Below are positions 31,599 through 41,241 of a stretch of DNA of 64,000 bases, piece by piece; positions within the stretch are counted from its first letter, which is position 1, and every line of letters starts with the position of its first letter. The translations under genes and the position numbers were made by a program. This stretch comes from Clostridiales bacterium (GTDB taxonomy: Bacteria > Bacillota > Clostridia > Christensenellales > Borkfalkiaceae), in assembly GCA_015055945.1 (NCBI GenBank), contig SVHH01000002.1, positions 124,001-188,000 on the forward strand, read 5' to 3'. Under the pieces are notes generated by a model. The model searched no databases and was not told where the DNA came from. It was given only the letters and a program-made list of their open reading frames with translations.

Positions 31599-32900
31599 TT
31601 ATGCTACAACTTCGCTCTCAGTCGCTTCTAGAGCGGCTTCTGCTTCTTCTATAATTTTTCTATCTTTTCTTGCTGCTCTAACAACAAATTGCATTGTTAT
31701 AGTAACGAAAATCATTAGTGCTGCGAACAAAATAAAAGCGTAATTATAATTGCCAAAAATATCGAAGATTGCGTTTGCAAGCGGTGCACCAAAGGCAAAA
31801 CCAGCATAGTTTACGGCAGAGAATATACCAACGATATTTGAAAAATTCTTATTGCCAAAAAGTTCGCTTGCATAAAGTGGCAACATTACCGTTTCAAGCG
31901 GAAGCGCAATAGCGGCAAAAACCATTCTACTGAACGCAAGCACAATCCCGAACGGTGTGTTGGTAACGAAAACGAGCGCGATAAGTGAAACGAACGAACA
32001 AGCAAGGCAAATATTCATAGTAACTTTTATGCCTTTTTTATCATAAATAAAACCTGTTAAGAACTTTGTGAACATTACTACAATACTGCTGAATGAAGAA
32101 ATTGTTGCAACAAGTTGTTTATCAATGCCAAGGTCGTACATATGCGGAACGGTTATACCCCCAAGACCTTGCAAAGCCATGCCCGTAAACGCGATGCAAA
32201 TGCAAGCGAGATAAAAATATGGTTTTTTAAGAATATCTTTATATTCCATACCAACCCAACCGCGACCGCGTGCCTTTTTTTGTTTCTTTTCAATTTTGAC
32301 GTTTTCAGCGCCCTTAGGTTTATCCCTAAAGAAGATTATAACGAGTGCTAACACTGCTGCAAGAACGATTGCAACCAAGGTGTAAGAATTTCTATAACCA
32401 AAGGGGTTGCCTTCTTCAAAGATGATAGGCGTTAAAATTTGAACGGCAACTGCGCCGCCAAAACCGTTTGCTGATAAAATTGCACCGGTTACCTTGCCTT
32501 TATGTTCTTCTTTAGTCCAAATGTTTACCACAGCACTCATCATAGTGGTTGTTGTCCAAGCAAGACCAACGCCGAGAAGAACGCCGCCAACATAAAACAT
32601 CCAAAGTTCAGTTGCAACCGAGTTTATAAGCGCGAAAGCAATTAAGCAAATAAATCCTGCGCAAATAAGTTTTTTAGGTCCGAATTTATTTACCAACGGG
32701 CCAAAAAACAAACTTACGACTGTAGTTGTAACGAAACGGAATGTGTCGTTTAGTGAAAACGCACTGCGCTTAAACCCTAACGCATCGGTTATTGCCGTAA
32801 GATACATCGTTCTGCCACTTGAACAAAGCCCAAGCGTTACGCAAACGATTAAAAAGCAAAGAACTATCATTACCCAAGAATAATTTAACTTCTTTTTCAC
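31599..32900 (-). CDS. MFS transporter
   Basis: 12-TM MFS pattern, internal FGPLVNKFGPKKL, GFIYDKKGIKV. Confidence 0.93.
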   Translation of the reverse strand: MKKKLNYSWVMIVLCFLIVCVTLGLCSSGRTMYLTAITDALGFKRSAFSLNDTFRFVTTTVVSLFFGPLVNKFGPKKLICAGFICLIAFALINSVATELWMFYVGGVLLGVGLAWTTTTMMSAVVNIWTKEEHKGKVTGAILSANGFGGAVAVQILTPIIFEEGNPFGYRNSYTLVAIVLAAVLALVIIFFRDKPKGAENVKIEKKQKKARGRGWVGMEYKDILKKPYFYLACICIAFTGMALQGLGGITVPHMYDLGIDKQLVATISSFSSIVVMFTKFLTGFIYDKKGIKVTMNICLACSFVSLIALVFVTNTPFGIVLAFSRMVFAAIALPLETVMLPLYASELFGNKNFSNIVGIFSAVNYAGFAFGAPLANAIFDIFGNYNYAFILFAALMIFVTITMQFVVRAARKDRKIIEEAEAALEATESEVVA

Positions 32901-33055
32901 GACTTTTTACTTCCCTTTTAATAATTTATTACGCTATAAATTATCACTCTAAACGGATAAAAAAGTCAAGCAAATAACAAGCGAAAAGTTTTCGTTATAC
33001 GATATATTTTAAAATGATTAAAATTTAACAAAAAAAGAGAGCGTTTTGCTCTCTT

Positions 33056-33502
33056 TTAAACTAATAAATAATAAATTATATAAAAAACTTCATATATTAT
33101 AAGAATTGAAGTTTCGATTGTGGAAATAAGCCCTAGCACGAAAACGGCGGTGGGAAGTTTTACACCACTTTTTTTAGACTTTGCGTAATTTATTATACTT
33201 ATTAGTCCTAAAACACCACTTGCCATTATACTTAAGAATGCAAGAACTGCAAGAAGCATAGAAATGTTTGCAAGTGTTTGACTCATAGCAAACAAAGCAT
33301 AAAGGGCTAAAAAAAGTCCCGCAGCACAAAGAATCACCGCTAAGTGAATCATTACAACGGATAAAATTGCTAAAAATAGAGAAGATTTTTTTCTTTTATT
33401 TATTTTACTTTTGCACTCTAAACAAAAATCATCTTCCGTTCCGATAAGTGTGCCACAATTTTTACAGTACATAAGTTTCTCCTTATCATTTTCTATAATC
33501 AT
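33056..33502 (-). CDS. Zinc-ribbon membrane protein
   Basis: MYCKNCGTLIGTEDDFCLECKSK + TM helices. Confidence 0.75.
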   Translation of the reverse strand: MIIENDKEKLMYCKNCGTLIGTEDDFCLECKSKINKRKKSSLFLAILSVVMIHLAVILCAAGLFLALYALFAMSQTLANISMLLAVLAFLSIMASGVLGLISIINYAKSKKSGVKLPTAVFVLGLISTIETSILIIYEVFYIIYYLLV

Positions 33503-33614
33503 TATATAATATAATTAACGATTTTTCAACGGTGAAAATGATATTTTTGCAAAGTATCAACAAAGTAACAAAAAAGAGAGCATTTTGCTCTCTTTTTTGG
33601 TTTTAATAGTTAAA

Positions 33615-34439
33615 TTATCTTACGCCGATGCGCGTTGCTTTTGCTTTGCCTGACAAAATGTCTTTAATAGAGTATTTTGCAGATGCAATTATAACTTTCG
33701 TTCCGTTTTTAACCGCTTCTTTAACGTATTCAAGTTTGGCTTTTGCACCGTTTGCGCCCGCACGAGATGCACCGTTGCAGTAATTTTCACACTCGGTGAT
33801 GTTTTGCAATACTTCTTCAGTATCCTTGCCACTGATTTCACTAATCAAAGTGTCGGGGTTTTTGCTGTCGCGATAAATGCCTTGGGCACTGGTTAAAATA
33901 AGCAAGGTTTCAGCCTTAACTAAGCAAGCGATTTGTGATGCGGTTTCATCATTATCCACGCACTCAACAACCTTTTTGCTCTTTTTTCTAAGCGATTGAA
34001 TTTCAAAACGGCGGCTTTCTTCAGTAGAGATTGCGTCGTTATAGTTAATAATAGGGATAGCGTTTTGTTCTTTGCAGCGAAGCAGCATTGCTTTTAAGTG
34101 TTCGCGCTTTTGCTCGTCGTTAAAGTGTTGGTGTTCAACCAAAACTTGGCGGATAGAGTATTTTGCGTCCACGTATTGACGGTAAGTTGACATCAAAATA
34201 GACTGACCTTGCGCAGCGTAGTCGGTTTTTACGTCTTCAACCGTGCCTTTAAGTTCCTTGCCGTTTCTTTTGATGTAATCAAGTCTACCCGTTTCAGCCG
34301 CACCGCTGGTTACCCAAATATAACCGGGCTTAAGTTCGCTTGATAATCTTGCGATAAGCGTATAATCGAGCATATTGCTCTCTTTATCGATAAGCGCCAT
34401 CGAGCCGATTTTGCCTACGAGTTCCACGTCAAATTTCAT
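33615..34439 (-). CDS. Amino-acid kinase family, glutamate 5-kinase-like
   Basis: WVTSGAAETGRLDY, NYNDAISTEE, DNDETASQIACLVKAETLLILTSAQGIY. Confidence 0.82.
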   Translation of the reverse strand: MKFDVELVGKIGSMALIDKESNMLDYTLIARLSSELKPGYIWVTSGAAETGRLDYIKRNGKELKGTVEDVKTDYAAQGQSILMSTYRQYVDAKYSIRQVLVEHQHFNDEQKREHLKAMLLRCKEQNAIPIINYNDAISTEESRRFEIQSLRKKSKKVVECVDNDETASQIACLVKAETLLILTSAQGIYRDSKNPDTLISEISGKDTEEVLQNITECENYCNGASRAGANGAKAKLEYVKEAVKNGTKVIIASAKYSIKDILSGKAKATRIGVR

Positions 34440-34569
34440 TTTAATCGCCTTTTAATAGATTTTATACCGATATTATATATTAAAAATGAAAAATATACAA
34501 CAAAATTAGTATTGCTTTTGATGTTTTTGGCAAAAATTAACCTAAAGACTAATTTATAAGGAGTATTTT

Positions 34570-35094
34570 ATGAAAGATAAAAAGTCAAAAACACAAGAAA
34601 ACTTGCAAACGGCTTATTTAAGAGAGTCTGGCGCTTTTAACGAGTATACTTTTTACGCCGAACAAGCAAAAAAGGACGGTTACGAGCAAATTTCTAAAAT
34701 TTTTACTCAGTTCGCATTAAACGAGCAAGCGCACGCTAAGGTTTGGTTTAAGTTGTTCCACGGTATAGCAGGCACGGAAGATAACCTAAAAGATGCCGCC
34801 GACCTTGAAAACTTTGAAAGGACCGTTCTTTACGCCGACTTTGCTAAGACCGCGCGCGAAGAAGGGTTTGACGATATTGCGGAAATTTTCGACGGTGTTG
34901 CGGCAATTGAGCGCCAGCACGAAGAAAAGTATAAGCAACTTTTAGAGTGTGTTAAAAACGACAAGTGCTTTAGTTCTGAAAAGGAAGTTTGGTGGCAATG
35001 TTCAAATTGCGGACATCGTCATAAAGGTTTAACCGCGCCTGAAAAATGTCCCGTTTGCTCTCACCCACAAGCATTTTTTTCGGTGATGCCTTAA
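34570..35094 (+). CDS. Rubrerythrin
   Basis: Ferritin-like ExxH repeats + C-terminal rubredoxin-like WQCSNCGHRH...CPVCSHPQAFF. Confidence 0.94.
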   Translation: MKDKKSKTQENLQTAYLRESGAFNEYTFYAEQAKKDGYEQISKIFTQFALNEQAHAKVWFKLFHGIAGTEDNLKDAADLENFERTVLYADFAKTAREEGFDDIAEIFDGVAAIERQHEEKYKQLLECVKNDKCFSSEKEVWWQCSNCGHRHKGLTAPEKCPVCSHPQAFFSVMP

Positions 35095-35205
35095 TAAAAC
35101 CACTGTTATGTTAGGAAAGGCTGAAAAATGTTGTAAAAAAGAACAAAATGTCATAAAAAAACGAAACCGTTGCAGTTTTTTGCAACGGTTTTATGCTTTA
35201 TCCTT

Positions 35206-36483
35206 TTATTTGGCAAGGTCAAAAATTGTCTTTTTATATATTTCGTAAGCCTTAAATAAGTCTTCTTTTTTAACCTTTTCATTAGCGTCGTGAATATTGG
35301 TGTCGTAAGTTTTGAAGTCGGGCCCGAACGCGCAGCCCTTTTCAAAGCACCTTGCAAAAGTAGAGCCGCCCATAGATACTGGGGGTTTACACTTACCCAT
35401 AATTTCATTATAAGCGTTGGAAAGGGTTTTAACAAACCAACCGTCCTTATCAACCATCATAGGTTCGTGGTGGCTCTTGAAAGAGTAATCAATGCCGAAA
35501 GTATCAAAAATTTTATAGATATCTTTTGGGTCAATAGGTGCGGGAATTCTGCAATCGCAAGATATTATAACTTTATCATCAGTTTCGGTAATTAAATCAG
35601 GAGAGATGGTAACGTTACCTTGCTCATTTTTAATATCACTAATATTTTTCTTGTCGCATAAAACGAAGTCGTAAAAATCTTTAACGTCTTCGCCCATATC
35701 TAAAAAGTATGAAAAGAGCGGTTTTAGAGCGTTCTTGCCTAAATGCGGCGTAGAGCCGTGGGCGGCTTTGCCAAAACTCTCTATTCTATTTTCGCTTAAC
35801 TTTAAGCCGTGTTTTGCAAGTAATTCACTATCAATTCCGTCGCTTATAGCAGTGCAGCACGCATAGTCGCAAACGGCGTTTATAACAGTTCCGCCACTAA
35901 TGCTATGGAATTTTTTAAGTTTAGGGATAGAAAAACTTACAACGGTAACACCTTTTTCAGCATAACTTACTGGAAAGTTGCCGTCGGGAGAGAAACCATA
36001 CTTAGGCATAGTGGCTTTTGTTTTTAGGTATTCGAAATCACGCCAGCCTGATTCTTCGTTACAGCCAACAAACAATCGGAACTTTCTATTTACCTTTATA
36101 CCGCTATCTTTAAGTTCTTTCAAGGCGTAAAGCGCAAGTAAACACGGGCCTTTGTCGTCCATGATGCCCCTTGCAAACAAATATCCGTCCTTTTCAACTA
36201 GTTCAAACGGGTCACTATCCCAACCAATGCCAGTAGGAACAACGTCTAAATGTCCGATAATGCCGAGTTCTTCACCTTTGCCAAAGCAGACTTCGCCCGC
36301 ATAGTTGTCGTAATTGATGGTTTCAAAGCCAAAATCTTGTGCCTTTTTCAAGAAAAATTCTAATGCTTTTAGGTTTTCCTTGCCGAAAGGAGCATTTTCT
36401 TCCGCGGGAGCGGCTGTCGACTTGAAAGATATAAGCGTTTTAAGGTCTTGTAAAAATGCTGAATAGTTTTGCATATAACGCAC
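35206..36483 (-). CDS. M20 family dipeptidase (Sapep/PepV-like)
   Basis: GIIGHLDVVPTGIGWDSDPFELVEKDGYLFARGIMDDKGPCLLALYALKEL, GCNEESGW. Confidence 0.92.
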   Translation of the reverse strand: MRYMQNYSAFLQDLKTLISFKSTAAPAEENAPFGKENLKALEFFLKKAQDFGFETINYDNYAGEVCFGKGEELGIIGHLDVVPTGIGWDSDPFELVEKDGYLFARGIMDDKGPCLLALYALKELKDSGIKVNRKFRLFVGCNEESGWRDFEYLKTKATMPKYGFSPDGNFPVSYAEKGVTVVSFSIPKLKKFHSISGGTVINAVCDYACCTAISDGIDSELLAKHGLKLSENRIESFGKAAHGSTPHLGKNALKPLFSYFLDMGEDVKDFYDFVLCDKKNISDIKNEQGNVTISPDLITETDDKVIISCDCRIPAPIDPKDIYKIFDTFGIDYSFKSHHEPMMVDKDGWFVKTLSNAYNEIMGKCKPPVSMGGSTFARCFEKGCAFGPDFKTYDTNIHDANEKVKKEDLFKAYEIYKKTIFDLAK

Positions 36484-36598
36484 CCGTATATATCATTATA
36501 TCAATATTATACTATAATTTTAAGAATATTGTATACAAAATGCTTTAAGTTTAACGTATTTATTTTGTTTTTTCGGCGTTTTGTGTTAAAATATTTTT

Positions 36599-37339
36599 AT
36601 GAAGAAAGGCGAAGATTTACACGCGGGACATCGCGAAAGATTATATAATAAATTTCTTGCTAATGCAGATGCTTTTTCCGATCACGAACTTTTGGAACTT
36701 ATGTTGTTCTATTTTATTCCACGCAAAAACACTAATGAAATTGCTCATAGATTGCTTAGGGCGTTCGGCTCATTAGATAAAGTGTTTTCAGCGAAGGTTG
36801 CAGAACTTAAGTCTGTTGACGGAATAGGCGAAAAAACCGCTTGCGCAATTGCGCTTAACGGTAAGTTCTTAAACGCTATTAAAGGAAGAGAGAAAGTTAA
36901 ACCGCTTATGTCAAATGCGGGCAGTGTTAAGGAAGTTTTGGTTAAGCAATTTAAAGGTGAGCCGGTTGAAACATTCATACTATACTTGCTTGATAGACGT
37001 TATAAATTAATTACGTCTATCGAATTTTGTGACAAAGAGCCTGAAAAAGTTTCCGCCGACATTCCAGAAATTGCCAAGGCTTTTGCTTTGCATAAACCTA
37101 GTTTTGCGATTATTGCTCATAATCATCCTAGTGGTTACGTTGAACCTAGTCATATGGATGATATTACAACCAAAAAGATTAACCTTTTATGCTGTGCGCA
37201 CAGCGTTAGGCTTGTTGACCACTTTATCGTCTCACCTGATGAAGACGTTTACAGTTATAATGGTGATGGTAGGCTTGATGAAATCAAAAAAGTTGCCGAC
37301 CTTAATTTTATTTTGAACGAACAAGGAGAAATATTATGA
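36599..37339 (+). CDS. radC: RadC family protein
   Basis: HhH region + AIIAHNHPSGYVEPSHMDDITT JAMM-like motif. Confidence 0.93.
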   Translation: MKKGEDLHAGHRERLYNKFLANADAFSDHELLELMLFYFIPRKNTNEIAHRLLRAFGSLDKVFSAKVAELKSVDGIGEKTACAIALNGKFLNAIKGREKVKPLMSNAGSVKEVLVKQFKGEPVETFILYLLDRRYKLITSIEFCDKEPEKVSADIPEIAKAFALHKPSFAIIAHNHPSGYVEPSHMDDITTKKINLLCCAHSVRLVDHFIVSPDEDVYSYNGDGRLDEIKKVADLNFILNEQGEIL

Positions 37340-38769
37340 AAAAAGTAAGAACGCGTTTTGCTCCCAGTCCAACTGGTTATTTACATATTGGGGGGCTTCG
37401 TACTGCGCTTTACGGTTACCTTTATTCTAAAATGAATAACGGTGATTTTATTTTGAGAATTGAAGACACGGACACTGCAAGATACGTTGACGGGTCTGTG
37501 CAGATTATTTACGACACTATGCGCGATTCTGGTATTATGTATGATGAAGGTCCAGACGTTGGCGGAAATTATGGACCGTACGTTCAGAGCGAAAGAAAGT
37601 CTATCTATACTGAATACGCTGAAAAGTTGGTTGAACTTGGCGGTGCTTATTATTGTTTTTGTACGCCCGAAAGAATTGAAACCTTAAAAGACGATGCTGG
37701 CAATATGCGTTATGATAAGCATTGTTTGAAACTTTCTAAAGAAGAAATTAAGGCTAAAATTGCCGCTGGAGAACCTTACGTTATCCGTCAAAACGTGCCC
37801 GCCGAAGGCGTTGGCAGTTATGATGACTTGGTTTACGGCGAAATTAGCGTGGATTATAAGGATATTGAAGACGGCATTTTAATTAAGAGTGACGGAATGC
37901 CTACTTATAACTTTGCGAACGTTATCGACGACCACTTAATGGGTATTACCCACGTTATCCGCGGCATCGAATATCTTTCATCAACTCCTAAATATAACCT
38001 CATGTATGATGCATATGGTTGGGAACGCCCCGTTTATATTCATCTCCCCCCGATTATGAAGGATGCTCAACATAAACTTAGCAAGCGTAATGGCGACGCT
38101 AGTTATGAAGATTTCATTAAAAAAGGTTATACTAAAGAAGCCATTGTAAACTACATCGCGCTTTTGGGCTGGAGTCCTAAGGGTAACGTTGAAAAGATGA
38201 GTTTAAATGAACTTGTTCAAAACTTCTCACTAGAAGGCATCGGCAAGTCCCCTGCAATCTTTGATGAAACCAAGATGAAGTGGCTTAACGGCGAATATAT
38301 TAAAGAAATGACCGCTGAAGAATTTAAGGTAAAGGCTTACGAATTCTTAAAAATGAGTAAGGCTTACGGTAAGTATGACGAAGATAAACTTCTAGCATTA
38401 GCAAAAGGTAGAGTTCAAATCTTCTCTGAAATTGCTGAAAAGGTTGACTTTTTGGAAGAATTTGATAAATACGACTTATCTTTATTTGAAAATCAAAAAC
38501 AAAAATCTTCAGCCGCTTTAGCAAAAGAAATTTTACCGAAGATAAAAGAAGTTTTGTTGTCCTTACCCGAATGGTCAAATTCAGCATTGTTTACCGCTCT
38601 TGTAGAACTCTCAGCAAAACTTGAAATTAAAAAGCAAGCCCTTTTATGGATTACCAGAATTGCTATAACTGGTAAAGAATCAACGGCTGGTGGCGCAACT
38701 GAAGTTGCTGATATTTTAGGCAAGGAAGAAACTTTAAGAAGAATTGATTATTCAATTAACCTTCTTTAA
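37336..38769 (+). CDS. gltX: Glutamate--tRNA ligase
   Basis: RFAPSPTGYLHIGGLRTALY, KLSKRNGDASYEDF. Confidence 0.97.
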   Translation: MKKVRTRFAPSPTGYLHIGGLRTALYGYLYSKMNNGDFILRIEDTDTARYVDGSVQIIYDTMRDSGIMYDEGPDVGGNYGPYVQSERKSIYTEYAEKLVELGGAYYCFCTPERIETLKDDAGNMRYDKHCLKLSKEEIKAKIAAGEPYVIRQNVPAEGVGSYDDLVYGEISVDYKDIEDGILIKSDGMPTYNFANVIDDHLMGITHVIRGIEYLSSTPKYNLMYDAYGWERPVYIHLPPIMKDAQHKLSKRNGDASYEDFIKKGYTKEAIVNYIALLGWSPKGNVEKMSLNELVQNFSLEGIGKSPAIFDETKMKWLNGEYIKEMTAEEFKVKAYEFLKMSKAYGKYDEDKLLALAKGRVQIFSEIAEKVDFLEEFDKYDLSLFENQKQKSSAALAKEILPKIKEVLLSLPEWSNSALFTALVELSAKLEIKKQALLWITRIAITGKESTAGGATEVADILGKEETLRRIDYSINLL

Positions 38770-38782
38770 TAATTAAAACAAA

Positions 38783-38818
38783 TTAAAAAAGCACACTTAA
38801 ACTTAAGTGTGCTTTTTT
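38783..38818 (+). terminator. Intrinsic terminator after gltX
   Basis: AAAAGCACACTTAAACTTAAGTGTGCTTTTTTG. Confidence 0.88.
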
Positions 38819-38869
38819 GTTTATTAGATAAAATTTGGGATGGCGCAAAGAATTTTTTGTTTCTAAAAT

Positions 38870-39436
38870 TTATGCGCCATATAGTTTTTCGTTTTGCTGA
38901 TCGTTGTAAGTTGTTATGTTCTTTAGATGTTTTTCAATGCCGTTTGATATCTCTTTTGCCATTTTATAAACAAGATTTAATCTAGTTAAATTTAAAAGCG
39001 ATTCATTTCTTAAAGACTTTTCGGCAACGACTGCGATTATGCTTATATCTCCTATTTGGTTTAGGTTTTTATTCACACCAAGTCCTGGCTTTAGACCTTT
39101 GTCTACAACTCTAATCAGTCCTATATCACCTGCTTCTCCAACAGCAGCATCTATTGCTATACAAATTGAGTTTTGGTGGGTGTTTTCAATTAATTCTCCC
39201 GCATAATTAACTTCTTTTGCGGTTATAGGTGCTTTTAACGTGCCATATATATAATTAGGTATATTTTTATCCTTTAGAAAAGTTCCAACAAGTGGGCCTA
39301 GGCTATCACCTAACACTAAATCACTTCCGATACAAATAAATACTGGATTTACTTTATTTTTGTTTAAGGTGTCTAATGCTGCACATATACCATTAGAGCA
39401 GTAATTGTTATATATGTTGAACGAATAATTTTCCAT
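38870..39436 (-). CDS. yyaC: YyaC family (DUF1256) sporulation-associated protein
   Basis: PVFICIGSDLVLGDSLGPLVGTFL...IYGTLKAPITAKEV...IAIDAAVGE. Confidence 0.88.
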   Translation of the reverse strand: MENYSFNIYNNYCSNGICAALDTLNKNKVNPVFICIGSDLVLGDSLGPLVGTFLKDKNIPNYIYGTLKAPITAKEVNYAGELIENTHQNSICIAIDAAVGEAGDIGLIRVVDKGLKPGLGVNKNLNQIGDISIIAVVAEKSLRNESLLNLTRLNLVYKMAKEISNGIEKHLKNITTYNDQQNEKLYGA

Positions 39437-39590
39437 ATTTTTCTCTTTTATTTGATTATATGGCTTTTATTCCCAAATTTACCCAAAAATATTCAATTAT
39501 AACAAATTTTTAATATTGACAAATAATTTTTGACATTATTTCTATTTTGTGCTATTATTAACTTAACAAAAATACAAGAAGGAACATATT

Positions 39591-40352
39591 ATGAATTTAT
39601 TGCTTACTAACGTTACACCGTTGGCTGTCGACGTAGTAGCGATCGTTTTTGTTCTTGTGTTTGCGCTTATTGGTTTTGCAAACGGTTTTGCTAAACTATT
39701 TTTCAAAGTTTTTGGCACAATTGTAAGTCTTTTACTTGCAGTTTTGCTATGCGCCGGCGTTACTGGCTTCTTAGAAGGCCAGTTCGGGTTGGTTACATCA
39801 GTTACTGATAAGTTGGCTGGTGTTCTTAACAAAGTGTTTGGCGAAGAACTTATGAATACAACCTTAGCGCAAGCATCTGAAAAAGGTTTAGGCGATCTTG
39901 GTCTTGGCGGATTATTATTGCCTATTATTCAATCTTTTGCAAACGATGCTTCTATTCCGCTCGACGTAACTCTCAATGAAATTATCGGACCGACATTCTC
40001 ATACTATTTAGTTATGATTGTTGTGGCGATACTTTTATTTATAATTTTCAAGATTATATTTGCAATTGTTTCAGCGCTTGTAAAAAATATCTTTGCGCTC
40101 CCAGTTTTAAAACAAATAGATAGATTTTTAGGGCTTGCGATTGGTTTACTTGGTGGTTTTATTTATTTAGAACTTGCAATTATGCTCTTAGGTATATTGC
40201 CTATTGGTTTCATTCAAGATATTTACGCATTAATTCCTGAAACAACTTTTACTGCATTTATCCAAAACGCAAGTTTATTTAAGTTAATTCTTAATTCAAT
40301 TTCCGTTGCAGATATTACAGAATTCGTAAAAAACATTGTAAAACAAGCATAA
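39591..40352 (+). CDS. CvpA-like membrane protein
   Basis: N-terminal and central TM pattern of CvpA; LFIIFKIIFAIVSALVKNIFALPVLKQIDRFLGLAIGLLGGFIYLE. Confidence 0.75.
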   Translation: MNLLLTNVTPLAVDVVAIVFVLVFALIGFANGFAKLFFKVFGTIVSLLLAVLLCAGVTGFLEGQFGLVTSVTDKLAGVLNKVFGEELMNTTLAQASEKGLGDLGLGGLLLPIIQSFANDASIPLDVTLNEIIGPTFSYYLVMIVVAILLFIIFKIIFAIVSALVKNIFALPVLKQIDRFLGLAIGLLGGFIYLELAIMLLGILPIGFIQDIYALIPETTFTAFIQNASLFKLILNSISVADITEFVKNIVKQA

Positions 40353-40408
40353 TTAACCAATTTTTGTGAAAAACCATATATTTTATATGGTTTTTCTTTT
40401 ATTTTAAA

Positions 40409-40424
40409 TGTTCCACGTGAAACA
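40409..40424. promoter_or_regulatory. parS site 1
   Basis: TGTTCCACGTGAAACA. Confidence 0.92.
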
Positions 40425-40447
40425 CAGAATATTGTTATTATCTGCAT

Positions 40448-40463
40448 TGTTTCACGTGAAACA
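40448..40463. promoter_or_regulatory. parS site 2
   Basis: TGTTTCACGTGAAACA, perfect palindrome. Confidence 0.95.
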
Positions 40464-40489
40464 TTGTGTTTTGTAATTTAAATTTTAAA

Positions 40490-40505
40490 AGTTTCACGTG
40501 AAACA
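40490..40505. promoter_or_regulatory. parS site 3
   Basis: AGTTTCACGTGAAACA, one terminal mismatch. Confidence 0.88.
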
Positions 40506-40753
40506 AAAATGCTATATATTAATAAAATTTACTTTAGCGCGTGTCGAATTTGCTTAATTATATTATAAAATTTCGCAAATTTTAATAACATTCTTTGCTA
40601 ATATAGTCAAAATAGGTTTGTCTGATGTTTTTTGACGTTCTTTATCCTATGTTTTTTCTGGCTCTATTTATATAAATAAAAAACAAAAACAGCAATAAAA
40701 AAATCGACTTTCTCACACAAAATGGCTGTTAAAAATCCCCGGCAAAAAATTTG

Positions 40754-40782
40754 GTCATTCCGTCTCAGAGCGTTAAAATGAC
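40754..40782. repeat. Short palindromic element sharing GTCATTCCG with 7659-7757
   Basis: GTCATTCCGTCTCAGAGCGTTAAAATGAC. Confidence 0.5.
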
Positions 40783-41241
40783 AATTTTTATTTGGCTATT
40801 TTGGGGCTTTGTTTATAACATTTTAAGGTTTTAATTTTATATAAAAGTAAATTTTTAGTTGCAATTGACTTGGGTGGGGTATATATTTTTATTTTCTACA
40901 CAAGTAATATTTTAGCAAATTTATCTAATTTTAATAAAATAAAAAAAGCTATATTTTGCACGTTGTTTAATCTTTTGCGCGCTAAATATTTTGCGTATTT
41001 ATACGCTTAAGACAACAAAATGCGCTAGCGCAAGATAAAATTTTATGCGCCGTTTAAAATTTTAAAAAATTATTTACAATTTCGACTAAAAAATCTTTAA
41101 AATCTATTGTAATTTACTGAAGAATATAGTATACTATATAAGTAAATATATACTAAAAAATCCCGTATTTTTGCCTTCAAGGTTTTTTTAACCTTAATTG
41201 TGTATACTATATGGGTAAATCATATTAAAGGAGACCATATT

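Noticed and set aside
40506-41241. Hidden protein gene in the parS-ftsH spacer
   Set aside because: No substantial ORF with RBS; composition is AT-rich non-coding.
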